Of a stretch of DNA of 64,000 bases, positions 38,697-49,960 are shown one piece after another (the first letter of the stretch is position 1; the number at the start of each line of letters is the position of its first letter). Under the pieces are notes generated by a model, which saw only the letters and a program-made list of their open reading frames with translations, did no database searches and was not told the DNA's origin. The DNA comes from Pyxidicoccus xibeiensis. GTDB taxonomy: Bacteria > Myxococcota > Myxococcia > Myxococcales > Myxococcaceae. The stretch covers positions 930,001 to 994,000 of the forward strand of contig NZ_JAJVKV010000003.1 in the NCBI RefSeq assembly GCF_024198175.1, in the 5' to 3' direction. The position numbers and the translations under genes were made by a program.

Positions 38697-41384
38697 CTAC
38701 TTCGGCAGCACCTTGTACTTCTCGAACAGGGCCTGCTGGCGGCTGGTGAGCGGCACCTGCTTGCCGGCCAGCCACATACCCACCGGGCGCGTGGACGACT
38801 CCAGCGGGTCGCCGTTCCACAGCACCAGGTCCGCCGAGGCGCCCGGGGCGATGCGGCCCTCGTCCGGCAGGCCGAAGGCCGCCGCCACCTCCAGCGTCAC
38901 CGAGCGCAGCGCCTCGGTGTGAGGCAGGCCCCACGCCACCGCGTTGCCCGCCTCCTGCGCCAGCGTGCGCACCATGCCCGGCTCACCCAGCACGGAGATG
39001 AGCACCCGGGCTCCCGCCGCGTGCAGCAGCGCCGCCGCGTCCAGCCGGCTGTGCAGCCGGTCGAAGTCCGCCGGCAGGTTCTGCGTGGGCTGGAGGATGA
39101 CGGGCACGTTCGCCTTCGCCAGCTCCGGCGCCAGCATCCACGCCTCGCTGCCCCCGGCGATGATGAGCTTCAGCCCGTACTCCTTCGCCAGCCCCAGCGC
39201 GGCGCGGATGTCCGACGCGCGCTCGGCCCGCACCACCACCGGCAGCTTTCCCGCCAGCACCGGCTGCAGGGCCTCCAAGTCCAGCCGGCTCGCCGCCACG
39301 TCGCGCATCCGGCGCTGCTCGAAGTCCGCCTTGCGCCGGCCGTACTCACGCGCGTCGAACAGCAGCTCGCGAACCCGCTCCAGCACCCGCGCGCGGGAGC
39401 CGGACACCGCGTCCCGCCCGGTGATGCCCAGGTTGAGGTGCATGGCGAACGGCGTGTAGCGGATGGCACCGTCCGTCGTGACGAAGGCGCTGCGCCCGGC
39501 GAAGAGCCCGCCCCTCGGCGCCGACACCACGCCGGTGACTCCGCCCAGCCGCGCCACCGGGAAGGCGGCCGATGCCGAGTGGATGCTGTCCGCGGCCAGC
39601 AGCGCCGCGCGCACGTCCTGCTTCGCCGCGTCCCCGCGCAGCCCGTCGTCCTGCGTCGTCTCCTCGGCGCCCACCTCCACCAGCCCCAGCTCCGTCAGCG
39701 GGTCGATGAGGCCCGCCGTCAGCACCCGCCCCTTCCCGTCCACCTGCCGGCAGCCCGCGGGCAGCGTCCCGCGAGCGCTGCGCACCACGGCCTCCACCCG
39801 GCCGCCCACCACGTGCACCAGGGCGTCCTTCACCCACTCGGTGCCGGTGAAGGCCGTCACGCCGGTGAAGACGGTGCAGGCCTGCGGCTCCAGGGGCAGC
39901 AGCGCGGCGCAGGCCGCATCCTTCGTCACGTCGCAGCGCGCGGCGAGGCCCAGGTCCTCCAGCGACGGTGAAGGCGCGGACTTCGCCACCAGCTTCGCGG
40001 CGTTGGCGGCGCTCTCTCCCACCTCGAAGTCGCTGGCGTCCACCACGCCGGTGGCCGCGTCGAAGGTGACGACGCCGTCCGTCCACACGCGCTGCGCCCG
40101 CGCGTACACGCTCAGCGGGTGCCCGCGCCACAGCACCACGTCCGCCATCTTCCCCACTTCCAGCGAGCCGGTGACGGCCTCCACGCCCATCATCCACGCG
40201 GGGTTGAGCGTCACCCAGCGCAGCGCCTCCTCCTCGGTGACGGGGAGGCCGGACTCGCGCGCCCGCCACATCGCCTTGCCCGCCTCCTGGTTCAGCCGCT
40301 GGATGCCGTACGCCGAGTCGGAGTGGATGACGGCCTTCGCGCCCGCCTGCGCCACCAGCGCCGCGTTCTCCGGGATGCCGTCCCACGCCTCCAGCTTGAA
40401 GCCCCACCAGTCCGCCCACGTGGCCACGCCCACGTTCTTCTCCGCGAGCCTGTCGCGCAGCTTGTAGGCCTCCAGCGCATGGTGGAAGGCACGAATCTGG
40501 TAGCCGGCTTCCTCCGCCACCTGGAGCATCACCGCCATCTCGTCCGCGCGGTAGCAGTGGTTCTGCACCAGGATTTCGCCGCGCAGCACGTCGGCCAGCG
40601 TCTCCAGCTTCAAGTCGCGCAGCGGGGCGGGGCCGGCCTCGTCGGGCTTCTTCTCCTTCTTCTTCTTCCACTCCTCCAGCTTGTCCATGTACTCGCGCGC
40701 CTGCGCGAAGGCCTGCCGGTAGCCCGCCACGTTGCCCATGCGCGTGGCCGGCGGCACCTTCTTCCCCTCGCCGTAGACGCGGCGCGGATTCTCACCGCAC
40801 GCCATCTTCAGCACGTCCTTCGCCCCCGGAAAGCGCAGCTCCGCCGCCGAGCGGCCGAAGTGCAGCTTCGCCGGGTAGCCCCGCCCGCCAATCAGGTTGG
40901 CGCTGCCCGGCAGCACCAGGAGCGAGGTGACACCGCCCGCCGCGGCGCGCCGCAGGCCCGGGTCCTGGGGCCAGAAGGCGTGCTCGGCGGAGACCTCGGC
41001 CGTCACCGGCGCGGTGGCCTCGTTGCCGTCGTCGTTGGAGAAGCTGGACGGTGAGGAATACACGCCCAGGTGGCTGTGCGCGTCGATGATGCCGGGCGTC
41101 ACGTACAGGCCGGTGCCGTCCACCTCCTCGGCGCCCGGGGGCGACGTCACGTCCGCGTTGCGGCCCACGGCGGTGAGCTTCCCGTCCACGAAGGCCACCG
41201 CGCCGTCCTCGATGGCCGGGCCGGTGGCCGGCATCACCGTGGCATGCCGCACCACGACGGCGCGCGGCTGCTTCCAGACGCGGGAGGGCGGGCGCGCGGG
41301 AACCAATTTCTCAACAGGTGGAAGTGTCTGGGGGGCGGAGGCGCAGGCGGTGGCCAGCAGCAGGAGCAGGGAGCGTGTGCGCAT
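38697..41384 (-). CDS. Lipoprotein with tandem amidohydrolase domains
   Basis: 895 residues. Signal ends LATAC-A, a slightly unusual lipobox. First amidohydrolase half has a normal metal site ([11 protein letters not shown]) and later [10 protein letters not shown] with conserved Asp. The second half starts with [19 protein letters not shown], where the HxH metal site is lost, so it looks degenerate and may be structural or binding only. Such two-half lipoproteins are found in Bacteroidetes and Deltaproteobacteria. Expected periplasmic hydrolysis of a cyclic amide or peptide, unproven. ATG at 41384 chosen for the signal peptide. Confidence 0.88.
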   Translation of the reverse strand: MRTRSLLLLLATACASAPQTLPPVEKLVPARPPSRVWKQPRAVVVRHATVMPATGPAIEDGAVAFVDGKLTAVGRNADVTSPPGAEEVDGTGLYVTPGIIDAHSHLGVYSSPSSFSNDDGNEATAPVTAEVSAEHAFWPQDPGLRRAAAGGVTSLLVLPGSANLIGGRGYPAKLHFGRSAAELRFPGAKDVLKMACGENPRRVYGEGKKVPPATRMGNVAGYRQAFAQAREYMDKLEEWKKKKEKKPDEAGPAPLRDLKLETLADVLRGEILVQNHCYRADEMAVMLQVAEEAGYQIRAFHHALEAYKLRDRLAEKNVGVATWADWWGFKLEAWDGIPENAALVAQAGAKAVIHSDSAYGIQRLNQEAGKAMWRARESGLPVTEEEALRWVTLNPAWMMGVEAVTGSLEVGKMADVVLWRGHPLSVYARAQRVWTDGVVTFDAATGVVDASDFEVGESAANAAKLVAKSAPSPSLEDLGLAARCDVTKDAACAALLPLEPQACTVFTGVTAFTGTEWVKDALVHVVGGRVEAVVRSARGTLPAGCRQVDGKGRVLTAGLIDPLTELGLVEVGAEETTQDDGLRGDAAKQDVRAALLAADSIHSASAAFPVARLGGVTGVVSAPRGGLFAGRSAFVTTDGAIRYTPFAMHLNLGITGRDAVSGSRARVLERVRELLFDAREYGRRKADFEQRRMRDVAASRLDLEALQPVLAGKLPVVVRAERASDIRAALGLAKEYGLKLIIAGGSEAWMLAPELAKANVPVILQPTQNLPADFDRLHSRLDAAALLHAAGARVLISVLGEPGMVRTLAQEAGNAVAWGLPHTEALRSVTLEVAAAFGLPDEGRIAPGASADLVLWNGDPLESSTRPVGMWLAGKQVPLTSRQQALFEKYKVLPK

Positions 41385-41506
41385 GGAGGGCGTCGTAGCA
41401 GGTCCCGCCGGGCCCCGGCCACGCCCGGCTGCCTGGTGGGCAGAGTCAGCCTCCAGGGATAGGAAGTCACCACGCGGCTCGAAGCCGTCTAGAATCCCCA
41501 CCAGTC

Positions 41507-42871
<1,365 letters not shown>

Positions 42872-42882
42872 AGGGCGCGCCG

Positions 42883-43647
42883 TCAGCGCGGCGCGCAGGC
42901 CGGGTCCAACAGCTCCGGCCGGTACTCGAAGTGCATCGTGTCGTAGCGGTACCAGCGGCCGCCCCAGATGAAGCCCTCGGCCTCGAAGGCGTCCACCACG
43001 GCCTGGGGCACGGTGTTGCGCCAGCGCACCGGCTGCTTCGGTCGCTGCCACTCCCAGTAGTGCGCGTGCGCGGTGTTCAGGTCGATGGAGACACCGTACG
43101 AGTGCGCGCTCTGCCGCTGCGTGTTGGCCACCTTCCTCCAGTTGAACGTCCCGCCCAGGCGCGTGAGGTACGGCTTCACCGACGCATCCTTCGCGAGCAG
43201 CGCCTCCAGCCTCGTGGCCACGCGCAGGAAGGCGGGCGCCACCTTGCGGTGCACCTCGAGTCGCTGCCCGAGGAAGCGGATGGGCACCACGTCCACGGCC
43301 TCCGCCGACGCGCCATAGGTGGCCTGGAAGAGCGGGTCGAAGCGGATGCGGCCGGGGTCCTCGTCCTCCTTCGTCACCGGCTGGATGGGGCCGGTGCGGT
43401 AGGGAAGGCAGAGCGTGTCCTCCAGGTCCGGTGACTCCAGCCGCTGGGCGAAGGTCTTCACGCGGCCGTCGTCGAACGGGTACGTGCGCCCGTCCGGGAG
43501 CCGGTAGCCCCAGCCCGACTCCAGCCGCACCGGCTCCACCACCGGGTACCACTTCGCCAGGCACGCCAGGGGCGCGGGCGGCGCGTCCGTCGCGGCCAGG
43601 GCCAGCCGGGGCAGGAGCAGGAGCAGCAGGACGGTGCGCGAGCTCAT
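42883..43647 (-). CDS. Secreted M15-type peptidase (D,D-/L,D-carboxypeptidase-like)
   Basis: 254 residues with signal peptide (RTVLLLLLLPRLALAA). The zinc site is seen in QSAHSYGVSIDLN (about 178-190, His and Asp) and DTMHFEYRPEL (about 238-248, His). This is the SxHxxGxxxD ... H layout of the VanY/M15 family, which trims peptidoglycan cross-bridges. The spacing suggests an intact enzyme, exported to the periplasm. It converges with the sigma-54 activator, 12 bases apart, with no obvious terminator. Confidence 0.84.
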   Translation of the reverse strand: MSSRTVLLLLLLPRLALAATDAPPAPLACLAKWYPVVEPVRLESGWGYRLPDGRTYPFDDGRVKTFAQRLESPDLEDTLCLPYRTGPIQPVTKEDEDPGRIRFDPLFQATYGASAEAVDVVPIRFLGQRLEVHRKVAPAFLRVATRLEALLAKDASVKPYLTRLGGTFNWRKVANTQRQSAHSYGVSIDLNTAHAHYWEWQRPKQPVRWRNTVPQAVVDAFEAEGFIWGGRWYRYDTMHFEYRPELLDPACAPR

Positions 43648-43782
43648 GAGGCCGCTCCGTCGCCAGTCCCGGGCAACTGCCGTGCAGCGGACGCCGCCAG
43701 GAACAGGCCGTGACACACGCGGACGCCATGGCATCGTGGCGCCGCACTCGCAGTCCAGCCATTCCCCCGAGGAGGAGTCACC

Positions 43783-44424
43783 ATGAAGCGTCCGTCCCCC
43801 TGGCTCGCCGTGCTGTGCGCGGGTTTCATCTCCGTCCATGCCACCGGGTGCTTCGGCCAGTTCAAGCTCACGCAGGCCATCTGGAAGTTCAACAAGGGCA
43901 TCTCCGGCAACAAGTTCATCCAGTGGCTGATGTTCCTGGTGCTGGTCATAGTCCCCGTCTACGAGCTCGGCTCCCTCATCGACGCCCTGGTGGTCAACAG
44001 CATCGAGTTCTGGACCGGCAGCAACCCGGTGTCGAGCGCGGACGGCGTGGACTCGAAGACGCGCATCGTCCAGCTCTCGCCCACGGACACGCTGAAGCTG
44101 TCGCGCGAGGCGAGCGGGGTGATGCGCCTGGAGCTGGAGCGCGAGGGCCAGGAGCCCATGGTGCGCTACTTCGAGCCGCTGGAGAACGGCATGGTCGTCC
44201 GGGACGACGCGGGCGCCATGCTCCTCCAGGCCCAGGAGGCGGATGACGGCGCCGTCGCCGTGACGGACGCGGCCGGCACCACCCTGACGGTCCACGCGCG
44301 CGAGGCCGTGGCGCTCGCCCGCCGCGTGTACGAGGAGGGTGGCGCGACGGCGCTCGCCCGGCACGCCGTGGCGCAGGGCTCCGTGTCCCGGGGCCTGGCG
44401 CTCAGCACCTGCGTGGCTCCGTAG
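43783..44424 (+). CDS. DUF3332 lipoprotein
   Basis: 213 residues. Signal ends ATGC-F; the next stretch KLTQAIWKFNKGISGNKFIQ and SLIDALVVNSIEFWTGSNPV are hallmarks of DUF3332, a family of small lipoproteins of unknown function. One predicted membrane segment, WLMFLVLVIVPVYELGSLID, around residues 47-66. GAGGAGG lies at ideal spacing before the ATG at 43783, so the start is well supported. The rest is a soluble C-terminal domain, probably periplasmic. Confidence 0.85.
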   Translation: MKRPSPWLAVLCAGFISVHATGCFGQFKLTQAIWKFNKGISGNKFIQWLMFLVLVIVPVYELGSLIDALVVNSIEFWTGSNPVSSADGVDSKTRIVQLSPTDTLKLSREASGVMRLELEREGQEPMVRYFEPLENGMVVRDDAGAMLLQAQEADDGAVAVTDAAGTTLTVHAREAVALARRVYEEGGATALARHAVAQGSVSRGLALSTCVAP

Positions 44425-44440
44425 CCGCACCGGGCGCTCC

Positions 44441-44496
44441 CTGTTCGGAAATGTCGGGACTTTTCGCGGCGCAAAACCCCCGACATTTCCGAACAG
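44441..44496. repeat. 18-bp perfect inverted repeat with 20-base loop
   Basis: CTGTTCGGAAATGTCGGG at 44441-44458 is matched by its exact reverse complement at 44479-44496. The loop contains TTTT...AAAA. The arms are about 56% G+C, low for this genome, and the structure lies between convergent genes (stops 44424 and 44557). It can be a bidirectional terminator, or a small mobile or regulatory palindrome. Confidence 0.9.
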
Positions 44497-44556
44497 CAGC
44501 CCCTCTGCCCTGCTCCGCCCGGGGGGCCCTCCCCGAGCGGTAGCAGCCCGTCCCGG

Positions 44557-45114
44557 CTACGGAGCCGGGACGCCCGCGTCCAGCAGCTCGCCCGGCTCGG
44601 GGCCGAAGCTCGCGTCCACGGCCACGGCGTTGAAGGCGCCCTCCAGGCTGCGGCCGGCGCCGAAGCCGTCGCCCTTGCGGAAGGACATGGAGAAGTCCCC
44701 GCGCGTCTTCTCGCCCGGGTTGCCGCCCTCCTCCAGCTGGAGGTCGCCGTTCTCCACCGGCGCGAAGACGCGCGCCGGCTCACCCGCGTTGAGGTGCACC
44801 ACCGACGCGCGCGCCTGCCCCGAGGGCGTGGTGCCCGCGAGGTCCACCTTCGCGCCGGGCCGCAAGTCCAACCCCTCGGTGGACACCGTGAGCCGCGCCA
44901 CCAGGTCCACGTCCAGCTCGTTGTTGCGGAAGTAGCTGACCTGCAGCGCCTCCGAGTTGCGCAGCACCTCCACGCGGGAGATGTCCCCCAGCGGGAAGAG
45001 CTCCGACACGCTGCCCTCCAGCGTGTTGTCCTCCAGCCCGCACGCCGTCAGGCCCGCCCCGAAGGTCAGCGCCGCGACGCCCAGCGCCGCCAGTGCACGT
45101 GCCGCCCGGCTCAT
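44557..45114 (-). CDS. Small lipoprotein, function unknown
   Basis: 185 residues. Signal and lipobox TAC-G. No known domain; mature part is beta-rich with repeated polar loops (ARASVVHLNAGEPARVFAPV) and a hydrophobic end. Its start overlaps the stop of the 45111-46457 gene (ATGA), so the pair is co-transcribed and may work together at the outer membrane. I do not recognise the family. Confidence 0.68.
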   Translation of the reverse strand: MSRAARALAALGVAALTFGAGLTACGLEDNTLEGSVSELFPLGDISRVEVLRNSEALQVSYFRNNELDVDLVARLTVSTEGLDLRPGAKVDLAGTTPSGQARASVVHLNAGEPARVFAPVENGDLQLEEGGNPGEKTRGDFSMSFRKGDGFGAGRSLEGAFNAVAVDASFGPEPGELLDAGVPAP

Positions 45115-46457
45115 TTCTCCACCGCGAGCTTCAGCGCGCCCTTGTCCGAGGCAATCACCGGAGACCGGTACAGCACGACGCGCTTGCCGTTGGACAGGTA
45201 CGCCAGCTTCGGAGACCAGCCGCCGTTGGCGTCCACCAGCGTCTCGCGCCAGTTGCCGGAGATGCGCGTGGTGACCACCAGCTCGTCGTCACCGGGGTTG
45301 CAGCCGGTGTCGTTGCGGCCCGACTCCAGCGCGCAGACGTAGAAGGCGATGGACGGCTCGTGGTTCACCGGGTCGAACGCCAGCGACGGGTACCAGCCAC
45401 CGGTGCCCGCGTTGTACACCGGGTCCGGCGTGGACCAGTCCCCGGCCGCCGTGCACTTCGTCGACGAGCCCTCGTCGCACTCGATGTACGTGAGCTTGTC
45501 GCCCACGCGGTCCACCGCGGCGATGCCGAAGCCCACCGTGGCGTCGTACGCCATCGACGGGCCGAGCTGCGCGTTGGCGACCTGCTGGACGCGCACCGGC
45601 GTGGACCAGCTGGCGCCGTCCGGGTTGCGCCGCTGGAAGATGACGTTGGAGCCAGGCGCCAGCGCGGCCTCGGGTGCCGTGTCGTGGACCACCGCGGGCT
45701 GGGCGCCCGCCATGATGAGGGACAGGTGGCCGCCGTAGCCCTGCTTGTCATTGCCTCCCGCCGTCACCACGCGGTGCTGCCACACCGTGGGGCCGCCCGT
45801 GGCGAGCTCCAAATCGCTCGCCTCCCAGTCCTGGCGCCCGAAGTTGCCCTGGTGCCCGTCGCGGTACGCGACGATGGCCTGACCACCGGAGAAGACGATG
45901 GAGGCGTTGAGGCCCACGAGGAAGCCGCCGGGGCTGTCGCTCACCGGGTTGCCCGCCACCGCCTGGTTGGAGCGCGTCACGGCGATGCGCTGCGTCCACG
46001 TGCCGTTCGCGCTCCGGTAGGACACCGCCAGGTCGCTCTGGTACCAGAACGTCGAGTCATCCCGGCCGCCGCCCAGGTACGTCACCGCCGGCTGGCCGTC
46101 CGGCCCGAAGGCCAGGGACACGCCGTACACGCGCTGCACGGTGGCAATCTTCTCCGCGGCGCCCAGGCTGCCGCCGTTGAACTCGCGGTAGAAGAGGTCC
46201 GAGTCGGGCGCGTTCTCCGTGCGGGTGCCCGTCTTGGAGAAGTACGCGATGCCGATGCGGTCATTCGGGCCCACCGCCATGGCGATGGAGGAGATGGGGT
46301 CGAAGTCGCCCGCCGCCGCGTCCACCACCAGCCGCGTGAAGGGCGAGTTGGCGTTCGGGTCATCCGGCGGCTTGGTGCCCCCATCCGGGTTGCCCGGGTT
46401 GTCCTTCCCGCATCCGAGCGCGAGCGTCATCCCGAGTGCCCAGACGTGCCGTTTCAT
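45111..46457 (-). CDS. Lipoprotein, predicted beta-propeller-like, function unknown
   Basis: 448 residues, start ATG 46457 with AAGGAG upstream. Lipobox LGC-G (GMTLALGCGKDN). The chain is built of similar strands with polar turns (IGIAYFSKTGT, PAVTYLGGGRDD, AIVAYRDGHQG, KRVVLYRSPVI), suggesting a six- or seven-blade propeller, with Cys pairs. First gene of a two-gene unit with the smaller lipoprotein. No enzyme motif found. Confidence 0.68.
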   Translation of the reverse strand: MKRHVWALGMTLALGCGKDNPGNPDGGTKPPDDPNANSPFTRLVVDAAAGDFDPISSIAMAVGPNDRIGIAYFSKTGTRTENAPDSDLFYREFNGGSLGAAEKIATVQRVYGVSLAFGPDGQPAVTYLGGGRDDSTFWYQSDLAVSYRSANGTWTQRIAVTRSNQAVAGNPVSDSPGGFLVGLNASIVFSGGQAIVAYRDGHQGNFGRQDWEASDLELATGGPTVWQHRVVTAGGNDKQGYGGHLSLIMAGAQPAVVHDTAPEAALAPGSNVIFQRRNPDGASWSTPVRVQQVANAQLGPSMAYDATVGFGIAAVDRVGDKLTYIECDEGSSTKCTAAGDWSTPDPVYNAGTGGWYPSLAFDPVNHEPSIAFYVCALESGRNDTGCNPGDDELVVTTRISGNWRETLVDANGGWSPKLAYLSNGKRVVLYRSPVIASDKGALKLAVEK

Positions 46458-46590
46458 GTGCTTCTCCTTGCGAAGTGTCGGCCCTGTACGACGTCGCGCC
46501 ATCCTATGCCAGCGAGCCGTCACAGGGAGCAGCCGAGCATGCTTCATCCATGCGGCGGAGCGCTGCGCGCTGGGCTAGACTCCCGGCCCT

Positions 46591-47244
46591 ATGTCACGCG
46601 CCCACTCCCCCCGGAGGCGCCTGTCCCGGCGCTCCTTCATCCACCGGCTGACCTTCCTCGGCGGAGGCGTGGTGCTGCTCGGCCCCGCCTGCAAGCGCTC
46701 CGAGGAGCAGGCCAAGGCGCAGCCGGCCGACCCCGGCCCCCTGGGCACCACGGCGGGCGGCCAGCCGCTTCGCACCTTCTCGACATTCGAATACGCCGTG
46801 GTGGTCGCCGCCACCGAGCGTATCCTCCCGCGCGACGAGGACCCGGGCGCCGTGGACGCGGACGTCCCTGTCTACATCGACCGCATCCTCCAGACACCGT
46901 CCCTGGAGCGCATACGCGAGGACTTCCTCAGCGGCCTGGCCGCGCTGGAGCGCCGCTCGCACAGCATGTTCGAGAAGGGCTTCGCCGCCCTCACCCCCGC
47001 GCAGCAGGACGAGCTGCTCACCGTCTTCAAGGACAGCCCCGTGCGCAGCGGCGAGGCGCACTTCTTCGAGCTGCTCACGGTGATGACGATGGAGGGCTTC
47101 CTCGGGGACCCGTCCTATGGCGGCAACAAGGGGAAGGTGGGCTGGCGGCTGATGGGGTTCGACGCCGTGGGCACCGTGGCCATGGCGCCCCCGGAGGGCT
47201 ATGACGGCCCGAAGTGCCTGAAGGAGTGCGGGGTCCACAAGTGA
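46591..47244 (+). CDS. Tat-exported small subunit of a GMC dehydrogenase (gluconate 2-dehydrogenase subunit 3 family)
   Basis: 217 residues with a twin-arginine signal RRLSRRSFIHRLTFLGGG and a Cys-containing cleavage region (GPACKR). The rest (YAVVVAATERILPRDEDPGA ... MTMEGFLGDPSYGGNKGKVG) matches the gluconate 2-dehydrogenase subunit 3 family. These small subunits travel with a flavin dehydrogenase that is folded in the cytosol. The next gene, overlapping by GTGA, is that flavin subunit. Electron acceptor unknown; a cytochrome c subunit is not seen next to it. Confidence 0.86.
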   Translation: MSRAHSPRRRLSRRSFIHRLTFLGGGVVLLGPACKRSEEQAKAQPADPGPLGTTAGGQPLRTFSTFEYAVVVAATERILPRDEDPGAVDADVPVYIDRILQTPSLERIREDFLSGLAALERRSHSMFEKGFAALTPAQQDELLTVFKDSPVRSGEAHFFELLTVMTMEGFLGDPSYGGNKGKVGWRLMGFDAVGTVAMAPPEGYDGPKCLKECGVHK

Positions 47245-48893
47245 GCCTCCCCGAGGTGGACGTCTGCATCATCGGCAGCGGCGCGGGCGGCGCGCCCATG
47301 GCGCTGGAGCTGGGCCGCGCGGGCTTCAAGGTGGTGGTGCTCGAGAAGGGCCGCCACTACAAGCCGCAGGACTTCGTCCACGACGAAATCCTCAACAGCC
47401 GGCGCAACTTCTTCATGCCGCTGCCGTGGGACGAGCCGCACCTGATGCGCCAGGGCGCGAAGGGCCGCTACGAGCGCTCCAACTCCGCGTGGACGGCCAA
47501 CTGCGTGGGCGGTGGCACCGTGCACATGAGCGGCTACTTCTACCGGCTCAAGCCGGTGGACTTCCGCCTGAGCTCCACGCTGGGCCCGGTGCCCGGCAGC
47601 ACGGTGGCGGACTGGCCCATCTCCTACGAGGAGCTGGCGCCCTTCTACGACAAGGCCGAGGCCGAGATGGGCGTGTCCGGCGAGGCCGTGCCCCACCCCT
47701 TCGCCGAGCCCCGCTCCGGCCCCTACCCGCTGCCCCCGCTGGACGTGCACCCGCTGGCCGGGGAAATCGACAAGGCGTGCACCGCCATGGGCTGGCACTC
47801 GGTGCCCACCGCGCGCGGCATCATCAGCAAGCCGTACCGGGGCCGCGCGGGGTGCTCGTACTGCGCGCTGTGCGGCAGCTACGGCTGTGAGATGGGCGCC
47901 AAGAGCGGCACCAACGCCAGCCTCATCCCCGCCGCGCTCGCCACCGGCAAGGTGGAGCTGCGCCCCGGCTGCATGGCGCGCACCGTGGAGGTGGACAAGC
48001 AGGGCCGCGCGAAGAGCGTCATCTACCTGGACGCCAACGGCGTCACCCAGGAGCAGCCGGCGAAGGTGGTGGTGGTGTCCTGCACCTCGGTGGAGAGCGC
48101 GCGGCTGCTCCTCAACTCCACCTCCAGCCGCTTCCCGCGCGGGCTGGCCAACGGCAGCGGGCTGGTGGGAAGGAACCTGACGTTCAGCTCCTTCGGCGAG
48201 TCCCAGGCCACCTTCCGCGTGTCGAAGCACGCCGAGAAGCGCCCGTGGCTGAAGGACCCGGCGCCCTTCATCAACCGCAGCCTCCAGGACTTCTACCTCA
48301 TGCCGGACGCCCGCTTCGGCTTCCGCAAGGGCGGCACGCTGGGCTTCATGTGGACGCACCCCAACCCCATCTTCGCGGCGGTGGGCCTGGCCGGGAAGGG
48401 CACGTCCGCCGTCTTCGGCAAGGCGCTGAAGGACAGGATGCGGGACTACCGCGACTCGCGCATCCTCCAGTTCGAGGTGTATGCCGAGTTCCTCTCCACC
48501 CCCGGCACCTATGTGTCCGTGGAGAACGAGGTGAAGGACAAGTACGGCATCCCCGTGGCCGCCATCACCGTGGAGCGGCACCCCATGGACCTGGCCGCCA
48601 CGCGCTTCCTGGTGGAGCGCGGTGAGGAGGTGCTGATGCGCCTGGACCCGGACGAGGTGAAGCGCGGCACCGTCCGCGGCGAGACGACCATCCTCCAGCA
48701 CGGCACCTGCCGCTTCGGCAACGACGCGTCCGCGTCCGTGCTGGACAAGCACTGCCGGGCACACGAGGTGCCCAACCTCTACGTGGTGGACGGCAGCTTC
48801 ATGCCCACCGGCGGCAGCGTGCCCTCCACGCTCACCATCGCCGCCAACAGCTTCCGCGTGGCGCACCACCTGGTGCGCACGCTGAAGGGCTGA
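47241..48893 (+). CDS. GMC-family FAD oxidoreductase (dehydrogenase large subunit)
   Basis: 550 residues. FAD motif VCIIGSGAGGAPMALELGRA near the start, NCVGGGTVHMSGY in the flavin-covering region, and a C-terminal histidine block (HGTCRFG, PTGGSVPSTLTIAANS). Likely oxidises a sugar acid or polyol in the periplasm together with the Tat-exported upstream subunit, whose signal would carry both. Starts at GTG 47241 inside GTGA overlap; a GTG at 47214 would be longer. Substrate cannot be inferred from sequence. Confidence 0.9.
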   Translation: MSLPEVDVCIIGSGAGGAPMALELGRAGFKVVVLEKGRHYKPQDFVHDEILNSRRNFFMPLPWDEPHLMRQGAKGRYERSNSAWTANCVGGGTVHMSGYFYRLKPVDFRLSSTLGPVPGSTVADWPISYEELAPFYDKAEAEMGVSGEAVPHPFAEPRSGPYPLPPLDVHPLAGEIDKACTAMGWHSVPTARGIISKPYRGRAGCSYCALCGSYGCEMGAKSGTNASLIPAALATGKVELRPGCMARTVEVDKQGRAKSVIYLDANGVTQEQPAKVVVVSCTSVESARLLLNSTSSRFPRGLANGSGLVGRNLTFSSFGESQATFRVSKHAEKRPWLKDPAPFINRSLQDFYLMPDARFGFRKGGTLGFMWTHPNPIFAAVGLAGKGTSAVFGKALKDRMRDYRDSRILQFEVYAEFLSTPGTYVSVENEVKDKYGIPVAAITVERHPMDLAATRFLVERGEEVLMRLDPDEVKRGTVRGETTILQHGTCRFGNDASASVLDKHCRAHEVPNLYVVDGSFMPTGGSVPSTLTIAANSFRVAHHLVRTLKG

Positions 48894-48915
48894 GCACGAC
48901 AAGGCCGACGGGACG

Positions 48916-49425
48916 CTACCGGTTGCGCAGGGGCGTCACGTCCACCTTCACCACGTAGCGCGCCTGCATGTCGGACTCGAACTCGATGAGGTGGTCGCCC
49001 ACGCCGGTGACGTCCGCCTCGCGGGTGTACTCGCCGAACTTCTCCATCATGTCGAGCACCGCGCGCCCGTCCGAGGCCTGCCGCGTGCGCGCACGGCAGC
49101 CCTCCTCGTGGAAGAGGACCACCGTCTCCTCGCCCGCGGCGGTGACGTCCTCGAGGAAGAAGCTCACCTTGACGGTGGCGGCCTCCGGCGCCTGGACGAT
49201 GAACTGTCCCCGTCCGGGGAAGCGCCCCTCCGAGTAGCTCTCCGTGCCGAGGATGCAGCCGGCCACCCGGCTGCACACGGGCCAGGACGCGTCACACGTG
49301 TCCTTCACGCGCGGGCCGATGAAGTCCTCGCGCGAGCCGCCACATCCCACCGCGAGCACCGCGAAGAGCAGCCCCGCCAACACCTGGGCCTCGCGGTGAA
49401 ACACTGTTACAAACGACCTCATCAT
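48916..49425 (-). CDS. Small lipoprotein, function unknown
   Basis: 169 residues. Signal with lipobox VGC-G (LAGLLFAVLAVGCGGS). Contains cysteines (CDASWPVCSRVAGC), perhaps disulfides, and a beta-rich rest (ATVKVSFFLEDVTAAGEETV). GAGGG lies before the ATG. It is divergent from the ASH lipoprotein at 49455, 29 bases away, so both promoters must lie in or near a very short gap. Confidence 0.7.
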   Translation of the reverse strand: MMRSFVTVFHREAQVLAGLLFAVLAVGCGGSREDFIGPRVKDTCDASWPVCSRVAGCILGTESYSEGRFPGRGQFIVQAPEAATVKVSFFLEDVTAAGEETVVLFHEEGCRARTRQASDGRAVLDMMEKFGEYTREADVTGVGDHLIEFESDMQARYVVKVDVTPLRNR

Positions 49426-49454
49426 CTGACCCTCAATCCGAGGAGTGGACGTCC

Positions 49455-49898
49455 ATGCAACTGCGTACCCGGTGGCTCCCCATCATCTTCTTCGCGCTGG
49501 CCGGCTGTGGCGAGGAGGCGGCGGACCTCCCCAAGGCGCCGCAGCTCTTCACCGACCGCGACGAGATGTCCTTCAACCGCGAGTTCGACAGCGGCATCTT
49601 CCTCAACACGACGGGCTTCAACTCCCTCGTCCTGGAGAACCGCGGCGAGGACACGCTGCAAATCACCGACATCACCATGGCCGCCCCCTCGGAGTTCAAG
49701 CTCCAGGTGCCCGAGGGCTTCGTCGCCGGCACGCCCTTCCCGCTGGAGACGTACAAGCGCGCCTTCATCACGGTGGCGTTCACGCCGAAGGCCGCCCGCG
49801 AGTACCAGGGCACGCTGACCATCAAGTCCAACGCGGCCAACACGCCGGAGAAGGTCATCGTCCTCAGCGGCAAGGGCGTCGACCCCAACGCGCCCTGA
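49455..49898 (+). CDS. Lipoprotein with ASPM-SPD2-Hydin (ASH)-like domain
   Basis: 147 residues. Lipobox AGC-G (FFALAGCGEE). The mature domain has NSLVLENRGEDTLQITDITM and AFITVAFTPKAAREYQGTLT and the end VIVLSGKGVDPN, the pattern of an Ig-like ASH domain, common in myxobacterial surface proteins. GAGGAG lies before the ATG. No partner is obvious. Confidence 0.8.
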   Translation: MQLRTRWLPIIFFALAGCGEEAADLPKAPQLFTDRDEMSFNREFDSGIFLNTTGFNSLVLENRGEDTLQITDITMAAPSEFKLQVPEGFVAGTPFPLETYKRAFITVAFTPKAAREYQGTLTIKSNAANTPEKVIVLSGKGVDPNAP

Positions 49899-49923
49899 GC
49901 CGGGGCGGGCCCCGCGTCCGCCG

Positions 49924-49945
49924 GGCGGGAGCCGTCGCTCCCGCC
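49924..49945. terminator. Hairpin between convergent genes
   Basis: GGCGGGAGC / GCTCCCGCC, 9-bp perfect arms with a 4-base loop, between stops at 49898 and 49961. Likely bidirectional terminator. Confidence 0.7.
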
Positions 49946-49960
49946 GTACCGCCCGCCTCC

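Noticed and set aside
41385..41501. N-terminal extension of the amidohydrolase lipoprotein
   Set aside because: No signal before ATG 41384, where the lipoprotein signal begins.
44441..44496. LexA operator
   Set aside because: CTGTTC...GAACAG is at the ends of a 56-base palindrome, far wider than a LexA site, and lies between convergent stops where no promoter is expected.
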